Positions 1-20,876 of a stretch of 64,000 nucleotides of DNA are shown here, piece after piece. The position numbers and the translations under genes are program-made. Source of the stretch: Rhizophagus irregularis (taxonomy: Eukaryota > Glomeromycota > Glomeromycetes > Glomerales > Glomeraceae). The notes beneath the pieces were generated by a model. It saw only the letters and a list, made by a program, of their open reading frames with translations, had not been told where the DNA came from and did no database searches. How positions within the stretch are numbered: position 1 is the first letter of the stretch; every line of letters starts with the position of its first letter. The stretch spans positions 2,108,001 to 2,172,000 of the forward strand of contig NC_089437.1 in NCBI RefSeq assembly GCF_026210795.1, given 5' to 3'.

Positions 1-671
1 TGAAATAAGTAATACTCTCATTGTAATTAAATAAATTAAATATATTAAAGGACTGACTGCCAAGTTGTAAGAAAAAGTTGAATCTGGAAATTCAATTACG
101 TAACTGGTATATGTTGTGGTGCACCGTAATTCAACTATCCCTTTGATTTTTGGCCTGCATTATGGCGTTATGCGATGAATAAGCTTTCGCTTACCGCATA
201 TAAATAGTGGGGATCCCAAAAAAATTATATTTTTGGAATATGTATTAAGAGAGTAACTCTGTATTTATAGAATTTATACAAAAATGTTAATTTGCATTAA
301 CGTAATTATACATTTTTATAAGTATGTTTATATAATTTTTTATATTATAACTTTATTAAAATTTTAAATCTAACTTACAAATTAATATATATATATTTAT
401 TTAAAAGTTTTAAAAAATTTTATTATGCTATATTTTATTAATACAATTTACTAAAATTTGATTAAACGTACAGTGGCACGTGATAGCGTTAATGTTATTA
501 TCGTATTAAAGTTTAATAAATTTTCAAATTTTTAATTTTGGCTAATAATTTGGGCCAAAATTACGCTTATTTCGATTATATGAAGTCACGTGGATGAAAA
601 TTTTTGTGGTGATTGTGGTGATACTCCCTCGCGTCTTATTTCAACTGCTTGCTTTTTACAAATAATTTACA
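1..671. other. Upstream intergenic region, AT-rich
   Basis: I see no gene here. The stretch is AT-rich and would hold the 5' flank of the WD40 gene that follows. A motif reading TTTTGGCCTGCATTATG near 152 recurs near 38957, so part of it is probably a dispersed repeat. ATATAAATAG near 199-208 resembles a TATA box but lies about 470 bp from the start codon, so I do not assign it. Confidence 0.6.
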
Positions 672-2569
<1,898 letters not shown>

Positions 2570-2957
2570 AACAAAAAAAAAATAATTTTATTTTTTTTTT
2601 AAGATTTCGTGATTTTATTAAGGGAAAAAATTATATTGAGTTTAATAAATTACAAATAATACAAATAGCCAAGGTAACTAGACTAACTAGACTATTTACC
2701 CTATTGAATTTTCACTCACGTGATTTTGCAAAAATTTTAATATTTCGCCAAATTAAAACTATTTAAAAACGATAAAATAAAATTTGAACATGTAGTGTGA
2801 AACGAACAAATTTTGTTACTATTTACTATTTAATAATAATGTAAATAATAAGCCGCAGAAGTGGCAGATCATAGAATAAACTGCCGGTAGATTTTACTAA
2901 TCCTTGCCGGGTCGTATAAAATCAGAAAAAGAATTTTTTTTAAAAAAAACGTTAAAG
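2570..2957. promoter_or_regulatory. Spacer between WD40 gene and IMPDH, with TATA-like motif
   Basis: This 388-bp AT-rich spacer contains the end of the first transcript and the IMPDH promoter. TATAAAA at 2915-2921 lies about 37 bp before the preferred IMPDH ATG. That spacing would give a very short leader, so the TATA assignment is weak inference. No other element is seen. Confidence 0.3.
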
Positions 2958-5065
2958 ATGGTTCATAACGAAACAAACAATGGCTTCAAAGCCAATACAG
3001 CAAATTCTGCAGCTTCCAATAATACTACATATCTTGACCCGAAACAAGCAAAAAATTATTTGAAGGAATATTCTTCACCAGATGGATTATCAGCAGAGGA
3101 AATAATGAATAGTATAGTAAATGGAGGGTTAACATATAACGATTTTTTAATACTACCAGGATACATTGATTTCCCCGCATCGGAAGTTTCTTTAGAATCA
3201 AGAATAACTAGGAATATTGTATTAAAAACTCCTTTTATGAGCTCTCCTATGGATACTGTAACTGAAACCGATATGGCTATAAACATGGCCGTAAGTATGA
3301 ATAAAATCGTTTAAGAAAACTTTGATTTGTTTATAAAATGATTATTCACCTAAGATACCCTTCTTTTTTATATTATATAGTTGCTTGGTGGAGTTGGGGT
3401 TATTCATTGTAATTGTTCACCTGAGGAACAAGCTGAAATGGTTAGAAAAGTTAAAAAATTTGAGAATGGATTTATTACAGATCCTGTTTGTTTAACCCCG
3501 AATCACACTGTTGCTGATGTGCGTAGAATTAAAGCTCAGTTTGGTTATAGTGGTATTCCCATCACTGGTAATTATCTTAACTTTTGAAAATTTTTTTATT
3601 TGGAATATGAAGAATTAAAATATATATATCTTTCGTTCTTCTGTAATGGTTTTAATTAACCTTGAGGAAAATTCTTTTTTTATCTGATCTAAATGTCGAG
3701 TTTTTTTTTTTTTTGTCATTTATCATTATTTACGAACTTCATGCCATTTTTTCTCTAGCTAACGGGAAATTATATAGCATACTTTTAGGTATGGTCACAG
3801 CAAGAGATATTCAATTTCACGAAGACGATAATACATTACTAAAAGACGTAATGACAACGGATTTGGTAGTTGCGCATGAAGGAGTAACATTAGAAGAAGC
3901 TAATCAAATTCTGCGTCAAAGTAAACGCGGAAAATTGCCAATAATAAATCAAAGAGGAGAATTGGTGGCATTATTAGCACGTAGTGATTTATTGAAAAAT
4001 TTAAATTTTCCCTTGGCATCAAAGTCAGCGCATTCAAAACAATTAATTTGTGCAGCAGCAATCGGTACAAAACCGGACGATAAATTACGTCTAAAAAAAT
4101 TAGTAGATGCTGGTTTGGACATAGTGGTATTAGATTCTAGCCAAGGAAATAGTTCATTTCAAATTGAAATGATTAAACATATTAAAAATACTTATGGGGA
4201 TAGTTTGGAAGTTATCGCTGGTAATGTTGTTACCAGAGAACAAGCTGCTGCTTTAATTGAAGCTGGCGCCGACGCTTTAAGGGTTGGTATGGGTAGTGGT
4301 AGTATTTGCATAACTCAAGAAGGTAAGTAATTATGAATAATATCTATTCACAGAGTGAGATTTATTTTTAGATTCTTTTAACCAACTTTACTTCTCTTTT
4401 TTCATCAAACTTGTATGTAAGTAATGGCCGTTGGAAGACCACAAGGAACAGCAGTATATAATGTAGCAGAATTTGCAAATAAATTTGGTATACCAGTAAT
4501 AGCGGATGGAGGTATACAAAATGTAGGTCATATAACAAAAGCACTAGCATTAGGTGCATCTGCAGTAATGATGGGTAGTTTACTAGCTGGAGCAACTGAA
4601 TCACCAGGAGAATATTTTTATCATGAAGGACAACGATTGAAAAAATATAGAGGTATGGGCTCATTAGATGCAATGGAACGTCGCACTCCAGGAACATCTG
4701 GTGCTCCTAATAATGCAGCTAAAAGATATTTTAGTGAAAGAGATGTAATTAAAGTAGCTCAAGGTGTTGCTGGTGCTGTCATTGATAAAGGTAGTATTAG
4801 AAAATTTGTTCCTTATCTTATCACCGGTCTTCAACATGGATTGCAAGATATTGGTGCAAGAAATTTAGCTACTTTGGGAGAGAATGTTAGGAGTGGTAAA
4901 ATTAGATTTGAATTAAGAACTGCTGCTGCTCAAATTGAAGGGGGTGTTCATGGTTTATACTCGTAAGTATTCATTGTTCTTTTTTGGACAGGCTTTGGTT
5001 TTTAAAGTGATGAAAGTATTAATCTAGTTTTGTTTTTTAGATACGAAAAACGTCTTTTCTCTTAA
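2958..5065 (+). CDS. IMPDH: Inosine-5'-monophosphate dehydrogenase
   Basis: IMPDH oxidises IMP to XMP with NAD+, the rate-limiting step of guanine nucleotide synthesis. Five exons (2958-3290, 3381-3567, 3759-4322, 4422-4962, 5041-5065) sum to 549 codons, slightly longer than yeast IMPDH. The N-terminal barrel half reads [16 protein letters not shown] and [16 protein letters not shown] pair (Bateman regulatory module) runs from about residue 120 to 230, including [21 protein letters not shown]. The catalytic loop [12 protein letters not shown] carries the active-site cysteine, and [18 protein letters not shown], the [10 protein letters not shown] flap and the [18 protein letters not shown] region follow. 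The last exon encodes only eight residues and the stop. An in-frame ATG at 2904 would add 18 lysine-rich residues; I prefer 2958 because it gives the conserved N-terminus. It is convergent with RIC1, with only about 150 bp between stops. Confidence 0.97.
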
Positions 5066-5215
5066 GTATAATATCTTACTAAATTTGAAATTATGAAATA
5101 TACTTTGGAGTTAAAATTATTTTATTAGAAATTATTAAATTTATAAATTTACTAATTATTAAATACGAAAAAAAAAGGAATAAAATTAAACAAATAGCAA
5201 TTTTACAAGTTTAAT

Positions 5216-5405
5216 CTATAAATTATACGGAGTTTTAAAAACTTCATTATCAATATTACCATTTACATTGTTATTGTTATTAAAATTACATGATGTGGGT
5301 GATTCTAGATTTTCATTTAAAATTTGTTGAATTGTTAATACTGCTTCTTTTAACGTTCTTCCAGATCCTACAATAAAAAAAAGTGAATAAATTTCTCAAT
5401 GAAAC

Positions 5406-5437
<32 letters not shown>

Positions 5438-8400
5438 ACATACCATCTATTGAATTTAAAAATCTTACAAGTTCTTTACATAACTAAAAAAAAAATATTT
5501 ACTCGAGTTAATAATAATATAATAATAATAAAGTTTAATTAAAATTTACCTCATAATCTTTTGCTTTCATAGCTTTAGATAATAGTCTTATTGTATCCTT
5601 GCTACTATCAGCACTTGGTTCTAATGTATGTAAAACCAATAAATATGACGTTGCTGTTTTAAGCAATCCAGTAGACATGCACCTCTATATCAGATTTTGA
5701 TAAGAAAATTTCAGATCAAGTTATATATATATATAAATTATTGAAAACTCTGAAAACTTTAAATTTACCTCAAACAAATCTTTAGGACTTCCAACAATAG
5801 AAAATAGATAATCCCATAGTGCTACTTCAGTTTTACGTGCACATCCAACAATAGCATCGAGTGAATGTGGAAAATTATTTAAAAATTTTACTACCTTCGG
5901 TAAAACTGCCCCTATAATTAAAAATATTTTTTTTAAAAAAAAAACAAAAAGGTGCCTACCAATAAGCAATCTAAATAACTGAAATAACATACCTTGAGCA
6001 GTTCCAATTGCATGTTCTGCTTCATCTTCTAATACATGATGTAATAACATTTCAACTGCATGTCCAAAATAAACTAATTTTTGATAACTCGTTGCAAATG
6101 CAACTGATTCTTCTTCAAGTCTAAAAAGTATTATAAAAATAAATAAATAAATGCCTAACTATTTAACTTAAGAGAATTTGAAATTTAAGATATTACTAAC
6201 TCTTTAGTCAGCATATATCGAAGTATGTGTTGCAGAAATAAATGTGTCTAGATTAAAAAAAAATTATAATTAATAAATTGTATAAATGAATTCTCATCTA
6301 AATTAATTATACATACATTTGTCATTAGTTTAAATACTGGGAATTCTAATGATTGCCTAATAGATGTTTGTTGTTGAACACCAACAATAATTCCTTTATC
6401 AAGTAAAACAGCTAATAAAATTCAAAAATAAATATATATTAATCTTGTTATATCAAATATTAAACAATAAATTAATTACCAAACAATTCTAAACTTACAT
6501 AAAGGATAAAACTCAAGCGAAATACGTAAACATTCTTTAGTAGCAGATAATAAAACATCATTCTGCCAATCTCTTGCACTTTCCTCATTCGACCAAATAT
6601 TCATCCATATCTACCAAGTAAAGATAATCAAATTTCATTTAATCGAAATAGAAAATACATAAATCAATATAAAAATAATGGTCTTATTTACCTTTACTCC
6701 TTGCCCATCACATGCCCATAAAGAATTCTTTAAACTTCCAATTCCGCGTGTAGACATCCAATAAAATTCTATCTTATCAGCAAGAATATGTAAATCGTAT
6801 TGTACTTCTCCTTCGTCACTCTAAACAATTATAAAAAAGGGTAAACTATAGTGTCGAGTCAAACACATTTCAATAAATATTTAATAAACATACTTTTTTT
6901 GGATGTAGTAGCACAAGTTTACCATCAATTAAAAAGATAATAGAAGCAGATTGAATAGTTTCAGGTGTAAAAGGTCCTAATTGGTTCATATAAAATATAT
7001 AACAGAATTCAACTAGCAAATACAAATTAATTAAAAATAAAAAATAATTACTGTGTGATCTTGGCTGAAACCATGATATAGATCTAACTCTAGCTGGAGC
7101 ATGAATAACACCAACAAATGAAATTTGTTGACACAACTCAAGTAAAACTGAATCTCTACCATCTGATGATGATGTTACTATAAGATAATGATACATCATA
7201 TTATCTCCACAATATACCAATAAAGCATTATCCATGATACTTAGATATAATATAGTACTTGGTATTGCAATATTTTGTATGATATGAATGTTATCTAAAT
7301 TTGTTTCACGAGAATACATTCGTATCTGACATAAAAAAATTAAATTTCAATACATAATTCGTTTAAAATATTAATCTATTTCATATATTAATACTCACCT
7401 CATATGTATGAGTTCGAACATTCTCACATGCAGCTACTAAAGTTTGTTTATACCACAATAATCCACCTCGAACAGCAAATTCTTGTTCCTAAAAAAATTA
7501 AATTTAAGCAACCAAGAACAAACTCTCGAATAAAAATAAATTTAATTCTTCCTAAACAAACCTGTTGTTGATTGCCGAAAAGTTTCCATCGACCGGACGA
7601 AACATTGTGATGTGCTAAACCACGTCGTCCAGCAATAGCAATATATCTACCATCACTACTTATTGATGCATACTGTTTATTTAAATAAAACCATTAGAAT
7701 TTTTTTGATAAATATACCTGCTAACTAAGCTATAATTGGCTATAATTATATTTCAATTACCTTAATTGGCCAATTATCACTTATATACATAATTGGTATC
7801 TATATATGATATATATAAAGTAGTTAATTAAAAGAACTTGTACAAATTTATTTTAATGCTTATTACACACAGGAATATGTTGCCAAACTATAGTATCAGG
7901 ATTAATTGCACTAAGATCTTCTTGATCTCCTCCACGATAAAGTAATAAACGATCATCCATTTGTAAAAACCCTCTTTTTGCATTGTCCTATAAATCATGT
8001 AATAACAAACACTATTAATTAATAATTATAAATTAAAAAAATACGCGAACTCTCAGATACCACTTACTGGACTATGAATCGTCGTTACCGCAGATTTAGC
8101 AAATGGAAGAGTATATAATTGAACTTCTAATTAACAAAAGAAAAAACTATTATTAAGAATAATTTTAGATGCTCAATACCCAGTAAGTCAAAATTATTAA
8201 TATTTAAATATATCTAAGCATTACCTTTTTCAGTCCATGCAGTATGCAAAATGAAAAGTTCGCAATTTCCTGAACTCCAAAACTATATTATAACATTATA
8301 ACGTTTAAATATTTTCTATAAAAAAAAATCAATAAATTATTTCACTTACCAGATCATTCACGCCATGTAAGAATGAATCTTGAGCAGTTGGCCTATTAAA

Positions 8401-9030
8401 TAAAAGATAATTTTTTTTTTAAAAAAAAAAATTAAGATTATAAGAAATATTAAAATAATATTTACTTTGATATAGGCCAATCATCTTTAACAGTTGTCAT
8501 TAATAGTCTACCGTAAACACTCCATACGGCTAATCCTTCATTTTTCCATCCAACCGCAATTGCATGTCCATCAGATGTCCACGCAAGTGCTGTGACAGGT
8601 CCTGTAGATGGTAAACATGATTGTTAAGGATAAATAACAAAATTATATAATTTTATTTTTCTAAAAAAATAAATAAATAAATAAACTTTCATTAAATCAT
8701 AAAAAAAAGGATATTTGATGTTGATTCTATGTGGTCCCATATTAACAACTTATGTGAAAGATGAATGCTTCCATTATAATTCTTTGCAAAATATACATAA
8801 ATCATTCCACTAATTAAAAAAAATTTAAAATTTAGAGTCAAAACAAAAGAAGATTAAATCAAAATAAACATTAATCTTACCCTTCTGTCCCTACGGCCAA
8901 TAAAGAAAATTTAGCATTAATAGCTATACAAGTCGCTCTGACATCCTTTGCTGGTTCAAGGTCACCACTAGAATGAAAACAGAATCCTGTCCAAAATAAT
9001 GGTGGAGCTTTATGATTATTTTCAATCTAA

Positions 9031-9067
<37 letters not shown>

Positions 9068-10443
9068 GTAAAATAAATTTCAAAATGCTTTTTTTTTTTA
9101 ATAAATTATCAATCATAAAACCAAATAAGTCATTACCGAAGGTCTATGTTCATTAAATTGTACAGCATAAGCTTTTCCATCAGTAGTTATCCAACCATGA
9201 ATATTTATTCGACGATTATACACAATAGATGAAATTCCAGCTAAAATTATAAACAAATAAATAAATAAACGTTCATTATATTTAAATTGGGATTTCTATT
9301 TTTAAACTACGTAATAATAATTACAACCAAATAGATATTATTTTCAACCTTATTTTAGTCGTAGAAAAAACGAGGAAAAACAATAGATAAAATCGCAATT
9401 TCCTATATACTTAACGAATAATTTAATCCCCACGTAATAATTTAACAAACTAGAAATGAATATCTGATATGAGTACAAATCCTAACCTTTTTTATCTTCC
9501 AAAAATTCTAAACGAGCCAAAATATTTGTCTTTGTTCCATTCGGCCCATCTTGCCAAGGAATACATTGAATAGCAGGAGGATTTTTAGTTGTAACTATTA
9601 AAAATTCTTCAATACCAATTCCTCTATTTTTTTTAAAAAAATTTTAAAGGTTACATCTTATAACGTTTAATTAAATAAAATCAATCATTTTGGTTCCTAA
9701 TTCAAATGCATAAACTAAACCTACTCACGCCTCCATCCCGGCATCAATTCTAATAGTCATCCGGAATTTTAATAAATATGTTCTTATTCCATTGCCCTCA
9801 CCAGCTCCAGTAATATAATGATGAGATACTTGACCAAACTGATATTTATAACTCTTATCTTCAAAAGTGAGTACCGAATAAGTAAATAAGCAATTTTGAG
9901 ATGTCTAACAAATCATATAGTAAAGAATTACCATTATTATAAACGTTAAGTTAAAATTATTAAGGAGAATTTATCTTTAACTCTTACTTGAACCAAAATA
10001 AGAGTTCCGTCAGGTTTCCAAAAAACATCACAATTATCTCCATACTCTTCAACAGATTTCGAAGTTCGAATCACTTGTGATATCATAGCTGTAGGCTATA
10101 ATTTATACATAAATATATATATATATATATACAAAACAAAACATAATTAAGCTTTTATTTTAAAGATAAACGTAAATATACAAAAGTTTAGGACATTCTA
10201 AGCTAAATTCTTTATACAGTTATGCATTACCCTAACGCTCCATAATTGTAAAGAATTTTTTGTCAGAGTGACAAATAAATTTCCTGTTTTATTACGTCTT
10301 AGTCTTATGATGGTATTTAACGCGTCTGTATTTTTAAGATCTATCGTTTCACCAGAACTAGAGGGTTCTTCAGCTGGGTTGAATTCATTATAATCTGGGG
10401 GAATAACAACTAAAGCTTTCGCGATACCGCTAGCCCAATACAT
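5216..10443 (-). CDS. RIC1: RIC1, subunit of the Ric1-Rgp1 Rab6/Ypt6 GEF
   Basis: RIC1 with RGP1 activates Rab6/Ypt6 for endosome-to-Golgi retrograde traffic. The start MYWASGIAK resembles the MYF.SGWPK start of RIC1 homologues. The N-terminal half has WD40-like propeller segments (LQLWSVR, DVFWKPDGTLILVQ, VSHHYITGAGEGNGIRTYL). The C-terminal half has the RIC1 domain: LEEESVAFATSYQKLVYFGH, EMLLHHVLEDEAEHA, LPKVVKFLNNFPHSLDAIVG, CARKTEVALWDYLFSIVG and SPKDLFE, then ATSYLLVLHTLEP and ELCKELVRFLNSI. The coding region is split by about twenty short introns, many with (TA)n or poly-A runs. Exon 1 is 10443-10231. The last exon ends at the TAG at 5216-5218 after an Asn-rich tail. I traced most exons but not every splice site, so internal boundaries are approximate. 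No frame break was seen. Confidence 0.93.
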
Positions 10444-12543
10444 AATTATCTATTGTAAGAAGTATAGTAATGAAGCTCAAATTTCGTAAATTTCGTCATT
10501 ATAGAAATTGGTTTCCACGTGGCAACAAATAAGTCTAACACAAAACACGAAAGATGCACAAGTATCTCATATGACTTCCGCCATGAACTAAAAAAAAGTT
10601 TAGGATAAATTACATTTTGAAACAATATAATACGTATATATATATATATATACATGTATATAAATATAGAACAACATTTATTCATAATTCATAACCCAAT
10701 AACTTGGGTTACCAAAAGAGAGGAAATAATCTACAATGTACTTTTTTGATTCTAAGATATCAGTTGTTTTGCATATATACTTGCATATGTCAATTTTTTT
10801 GTGGATATTATTAAAAGTGGGCGTAAATTTTTTTTTGAGTTCTGAATCTTTTAACAAAAATTTAATTGTTCAATTGAATAATGAATATTCGGGAATCGGG
10901 ATTGTTGTAGATAGACTACACGAAGATTTTGATTTTTTTTTTTTAGATCTTTTTGAGGGATAACAATAATGACTTTTGAGAATTCATTCAATCAAAAAAA
11001 CTTTATTATTAAATTTAGAAACATTTCTACACAAATATTTTTTAAAAAAAATATTTTGGGGGAATACTAAAAACACGTGATATTACTTAATTTTAGTTTA
11101 GTTTTAGGTTAATAAAATCGATGTTTTATTTATTTATTTGTTTTGTGTGGAGTACTTGGAATAATACTTAACGGAATTCTTATTAAGTGAAATTGTATGT
11201 AGTCTTGTCGACGATCTGGCGGTTATATTTCATATGCTTTTTTTTATAATTTTGAGAATGTCATTCTTATTTCATAATCACATACTTATATACATTATAT
11301 ATATACATTATATACATATCAGATATATTTCAGTATTTATATCAATATTAATATATTAATAATATATTAATATATATATAATATATATATATAATATATT
11401 ATATTATCTGTTATGTATTTATGTATGTATGATTTTTTTATGGCGAAAAAGGTCTCAAATCTTTTCTAACTTAATTTACACACATAAACTTATTTGATTA
11501 TTTCATTTCCATCATTCTACGTTCTCCCGACGCAAATTATTGGTATTATTGTATTTAAGTAGTTGAAGCTCGTTGGTTGTGGCATTGTTGATATATTAAA
11601 AAACATAGATAAATTCGTCGATGAAGAAAAACATGATTGTAATTTATCTACTAAAATGGTTCGCGATAAATTAAGCTTAACCATGAATTTTTATTTTTTT
11701 AATAAATAATGAATCACTTAAATTGAATGTTAACTAAACTTGGTTTAAATAATTAGGTGACGCTAAATGAATAATTCTTAGGCAGGAATAAAAGACGGTT
11801 TGGGAAGCTGCAAAAAGCGGAGAAAATTGAATTTTTGTTTTATTGTTGTTTTGGATATTTTTCTTCCTTCTTTTTTTTTTTTTTTCTTGCTTTTTTTTTT
11901 TGTTATTCGTTAATATCTTTGTACAACAAAAGAAAAAACTACATATTTTATTTATGCATTTTGTCACACAACTTGAGCTAAGTGATTTTTTTTATACAAA
12001 AATAGTATCATAACTTTATAGCCGTCCGTCCCGTGTATATTACTATAAGATAAACCGATAATCCTTTTGATTTTCGGAAATTTGCTGTTGGATACTCGAA
12101 TACCGGAGTTCAAACAACTTTCCGTATTTTTCTTAACACACAAAATTGTGCAAGCAAGGCATCTGTTTAAGCAGAAAAGAGGATAAATATATAAAACTAT
12201 ATATATATATAATTTTGCCAGTATTTTTTTCCTGTGGGATTGTTTGGTTTTATTACGGTAAATAACCAGATAGTTTCATATTAGAACGGACTATTACTAA
12301 TTTATTAAAGATTCGAGTTTTTTATTTCCTTGACAACGAACGAAAACAAAAAAAAAAAAATTTTAAAATAAAATAAAATAAAATAAAAAAAAGTAATTTT
12401 GCTTCGTCGTTGTTCTTTTGTAAATATATATATATATATATTTCTTTTTTTTTCTTCTTTTTTTATTCCATTATTTTATTATCTTAAAAAACTTGCGTCC
12501 CTATCATAAGTATCTAAACTTTTCCCCGACTTAGAATGACCCC
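10444..12543. other. Intergenic region between divergent RIC1 and DYRK genes
   Basis: This 2.1-kb AT-rich spacer must contain two promoters firing outward. An almost pure AT palindromic tract lies at about 11284-11405. A polypyrimidine run is at 11868-11900, and AAAAT-type repeats at 12345-12390 sit in the probable DYRK leader. Short open frames at 10736-10963 (+) and 11734-11967 (-) are low-complexity and not supported as genes. Confidence 0.5.
11284..11405. repeat. AT dinucleotide-rich palindromic tract
   Basis: About 120 bp consists almost only of A and T in ATAT/TAATAT blocks, with TATACATTATATA repeated at its left end. It is self-complementary and could extrude as a cruciform. It sits between divergent genes. 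Confidence 0.7.
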
Positions 12544-18141
<5,598 letters not shown>

Positions 18142-20458
18142 AACAGAATTCCGGAGAAAATGGAAAGAGTAAATTTAAGGTTCGCAGTGGCTCCAATGCT
18201 TGTGGATGGTGCTTCTAGTAGCTCATCCTCTCTTCGAAATCATTGTCAGATGACGAGTTTCTGGATAACTCATTTCTCTCATAAGAGAAAGTAAATCCTT
18301 GTGGTGTTGCAAATAATTTGACTTTCTGGCCTTGACCCGAAGCGATCTGGTTTACGTGTCATCTTTCATCTATACTGCATGTTTTGCTGTAGGTGTGACT
18401 GCAACCTTGTTCTCAGTTTCCTGCCAAAAAAAATTTTTTCTGGTTGGGTGTTTCCTGCTTGATTACATATCATTACTGATGAAAGCAAAGAAATTTGTTT
18501 CAACTTGAATCTTTTAATTAATCAAGAAAAAAAAAAATATCTTTATTTAATCTTTTTTCTACTTTTTCTTTTTAATTATTATCAGTTAAAAACACGAAGA
18601 GCTATTCCATAAGTCAACTAAGATTTATATGAACTTAAGGAGTGAGTTACTAAGGAATTTTTGAGAACTCAAATTCTTCCAATTGATATCTTCCGGATCT
18701 TTCTTCTGTGGCTTATTTGCTTAAGATTTTCTTTACTTATGTTAGCTTTTTTTTAGTTGTTTAGTATGCAAAATATGCAAACCTATAGTTTTTTAATATA
18801 ACTAGAAATACCTAAACAAACTAAAAATATAACATTATATACAATCATCAATTCTCTTAAGAAAAGAGAAAAAAAAAACATTATATAATTTATTTAGTTA
18901 GTATTTCAAATAAAAAAAAAAAGGAAAATATCTTTCTTTAGCAATAAGTAATTTCACAACTTATTGTTTCTGTAATTATTCTATTATTAATTTAAAAGAA
19001 GAAAAACTTAGTTGAGGTAACAATAAATACATATACATTGGATTAAAAGATGGATAAGAAATAATAGTAATTAGAAATTGATTTATTTTCAAAATTAAAA
19101 TAATTTTTGGTATTTTAAAAAAAAAAAAATGTTTCAATCATTATTGAAATAATTATTAATGTTAAAAAATATATATATAATTTTATAAGAATTCTGTATT
19201 TTTGAATTCTGTAATTAAATTTTTTTATATTACATTATATATTTTAAATTTGAAATATTTTGAAATTTCTAAATAAAAAGTATAATTAAATAGTTTTTTT
19301 TTGAATATCTGATATATAAACTTTTAAATTAAAATTTTTGCAATAGTAAACTATTGTAAATTTAAAAGTAATAAACAGTAAATCATATATATATAAATAA
19401 TATAATAAATCAAATATAAATTTTTATACCAGTTATAATATTGGCTAAAATTATATTTAATAAAAAAAAAATTTTTTATTTTATTATAAATATAAAATAT
19501 ATTTATATATAAACTGTCTCTTTATATAAAATCATTTAAATGGGCTTTTTTTTTAAATACAATGTATTTATAAATTTATTAATTTTTAATCTTTATTTTA
19601 CTATTTCTTTTTTACTTATTAAATTCTAAAAAAAAAGATTTAACCTATGTCTTTTAAAACTTTTAAATAAAAATGCATAACGTAATTTTAATCAAATTAA
19701 ATTCTAAACTCTAAAGAGATATATAAAATATAAATATGAGTTCAGAAAAAAGAAACAGTTTATTAAAAGACTTGACAAAAATTTTCCTAATATTAACTAT
19801 ACATCTTTAGATAAATAATTTCATACTATAAAATATAATTATAGTAAATTTTTTGCAACTTTACAATTTTATGCTATTTTTATATTATTTAAAAGGAAAT
19901 ATTTTAAATATTATAGGATATAGATTTTTCAGGTAAATTAAAAAAATAGGTATCTTTTCACTTTTCTTATATCAGCTTTTTATACTCTTTACTAATTATA
20001 ATATAAGGAGGTTTAGCAGTTACTTAATAAAATTCATGATTTTTTTTACTATTAAATAGAAAAAATAATTTAAAATACTACTTCTCAACCATTTTAGCAA
20101 TTAGAAAAAATATCTATTTACTTTAGAAATATATTTAAGTTTAATTAAAACTTTTACTTTAGTTTTAAATGAATTGACTGAACCAAATCCTGAAAAATTA
20201 TCGAAGAATTAAAAATGCAAGTTATAGAAATAAATGCAGCTAATTTGTTTACTTCAGCTAAAACTAGAGTTCTGAATAGATTAGGTCAAGTCAGGTTAAT
20301 TAATAAACCTAACCTGAAATTTTTTTTCAGGTCAGATCAGGTCAGATTATATCAGATTATATGTTTGACCTACTAACTATATCAAAAAAAAAATGGTGTA
20401 AAATATTTTTTTTTGAAATATTGCAATTCATTTTTTTATATTAAAATCATATAAAAAG
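18142..20458. other. 3' flank of DYRK and AT-rich intergenic DNA
   Basis: The first 350 bp are less AT-rich and are probably the DYRK 3' untranslated region or an alternative last exon. The rest is AT-rich with many homopolymer runs and no coding signal. Around 20285-20365 there is a short motif cluster of AGGTCAGATCAGG type, with the inverted form AACCTGA nearby, similar to the GGGTC/GACCTG-rich arms near 51-52 kb. Confidence 0.55.
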
Positions 20459-20876
20459 TAGTGTTGTGATCCATCATACTATCAATCCGTCAATTTGCAG
20501 ATTTATCCAATTTGAAAATCATCTGAATCATTCAGATCATTCATCCAGACCAATCCATTATCTATTATCTCTATATTTTAGCAGATTAGATCTGAATCAT
20601 CCAGATCGTACATATTACTTTTTTCATCCAGATTAAATTGGATTATCCATTTATTTTTAAACTAAATTGAACAGATGATGGATTCATCCAGATCGCAACA
20701 CTAATAAAAAGGTAAATCGCAATACTGCAACTTTTTTTATATAAATCAATATAAAAAAAATGAATTCTGATATCACAATTCATTTTTTATATATAAAATC
20801 AATATAAAATAATATTGCAATTCACTTTTTATATATAAAATCAATATAAAAAAATGAATTCTAATACTGTTACATT
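20420..20876. repeat. Short degenerate repeat flanking the hAT MITE
   Basis: Units of the kind GCAATTCATTTTTTATAT followed by AAAATCAATATAAAA occur before the MITE (about 20422-20458) and at least three times after it (about 20715-20876). The MITE appears to have landed inside this older array. Confidence 0.6.
20459..20703. mobile_element. hAT-type MITE with perfect 8-bp target duplication
   Basis: The 245-bp element begins TAGTGTTGTGATCCATCAT and ends GATCGCAACACTA, so its ends are inverted repeats. The 8 bp before it (20451-20458) and after it (20704-20711) are both ATAAAAAG. An 8-bp duplication with TAGTGTT-type ends is the signature of hAT transposition. The inside is rich in CATCCAGAT/ATCTGAATCAT motifs in both orientations. 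It has no coding capacity and would need a transposase supplied elsewhere. Confidence 0.88.

Noticed and set aside
2904-2957. Upstream in-frame ATG for IMPDH
   Set aside because: It adds 18 basic residues not seen in the family, and the TATA-like motif at 2915 falls inside it.
10736-10963. 75-codon plus-strand frame between RIC1 and DYRK
   Set aside because: It is Phe/Leu/Ile-rich, with a run of phenylalanines from poly-T, and has no motif or exon signals.
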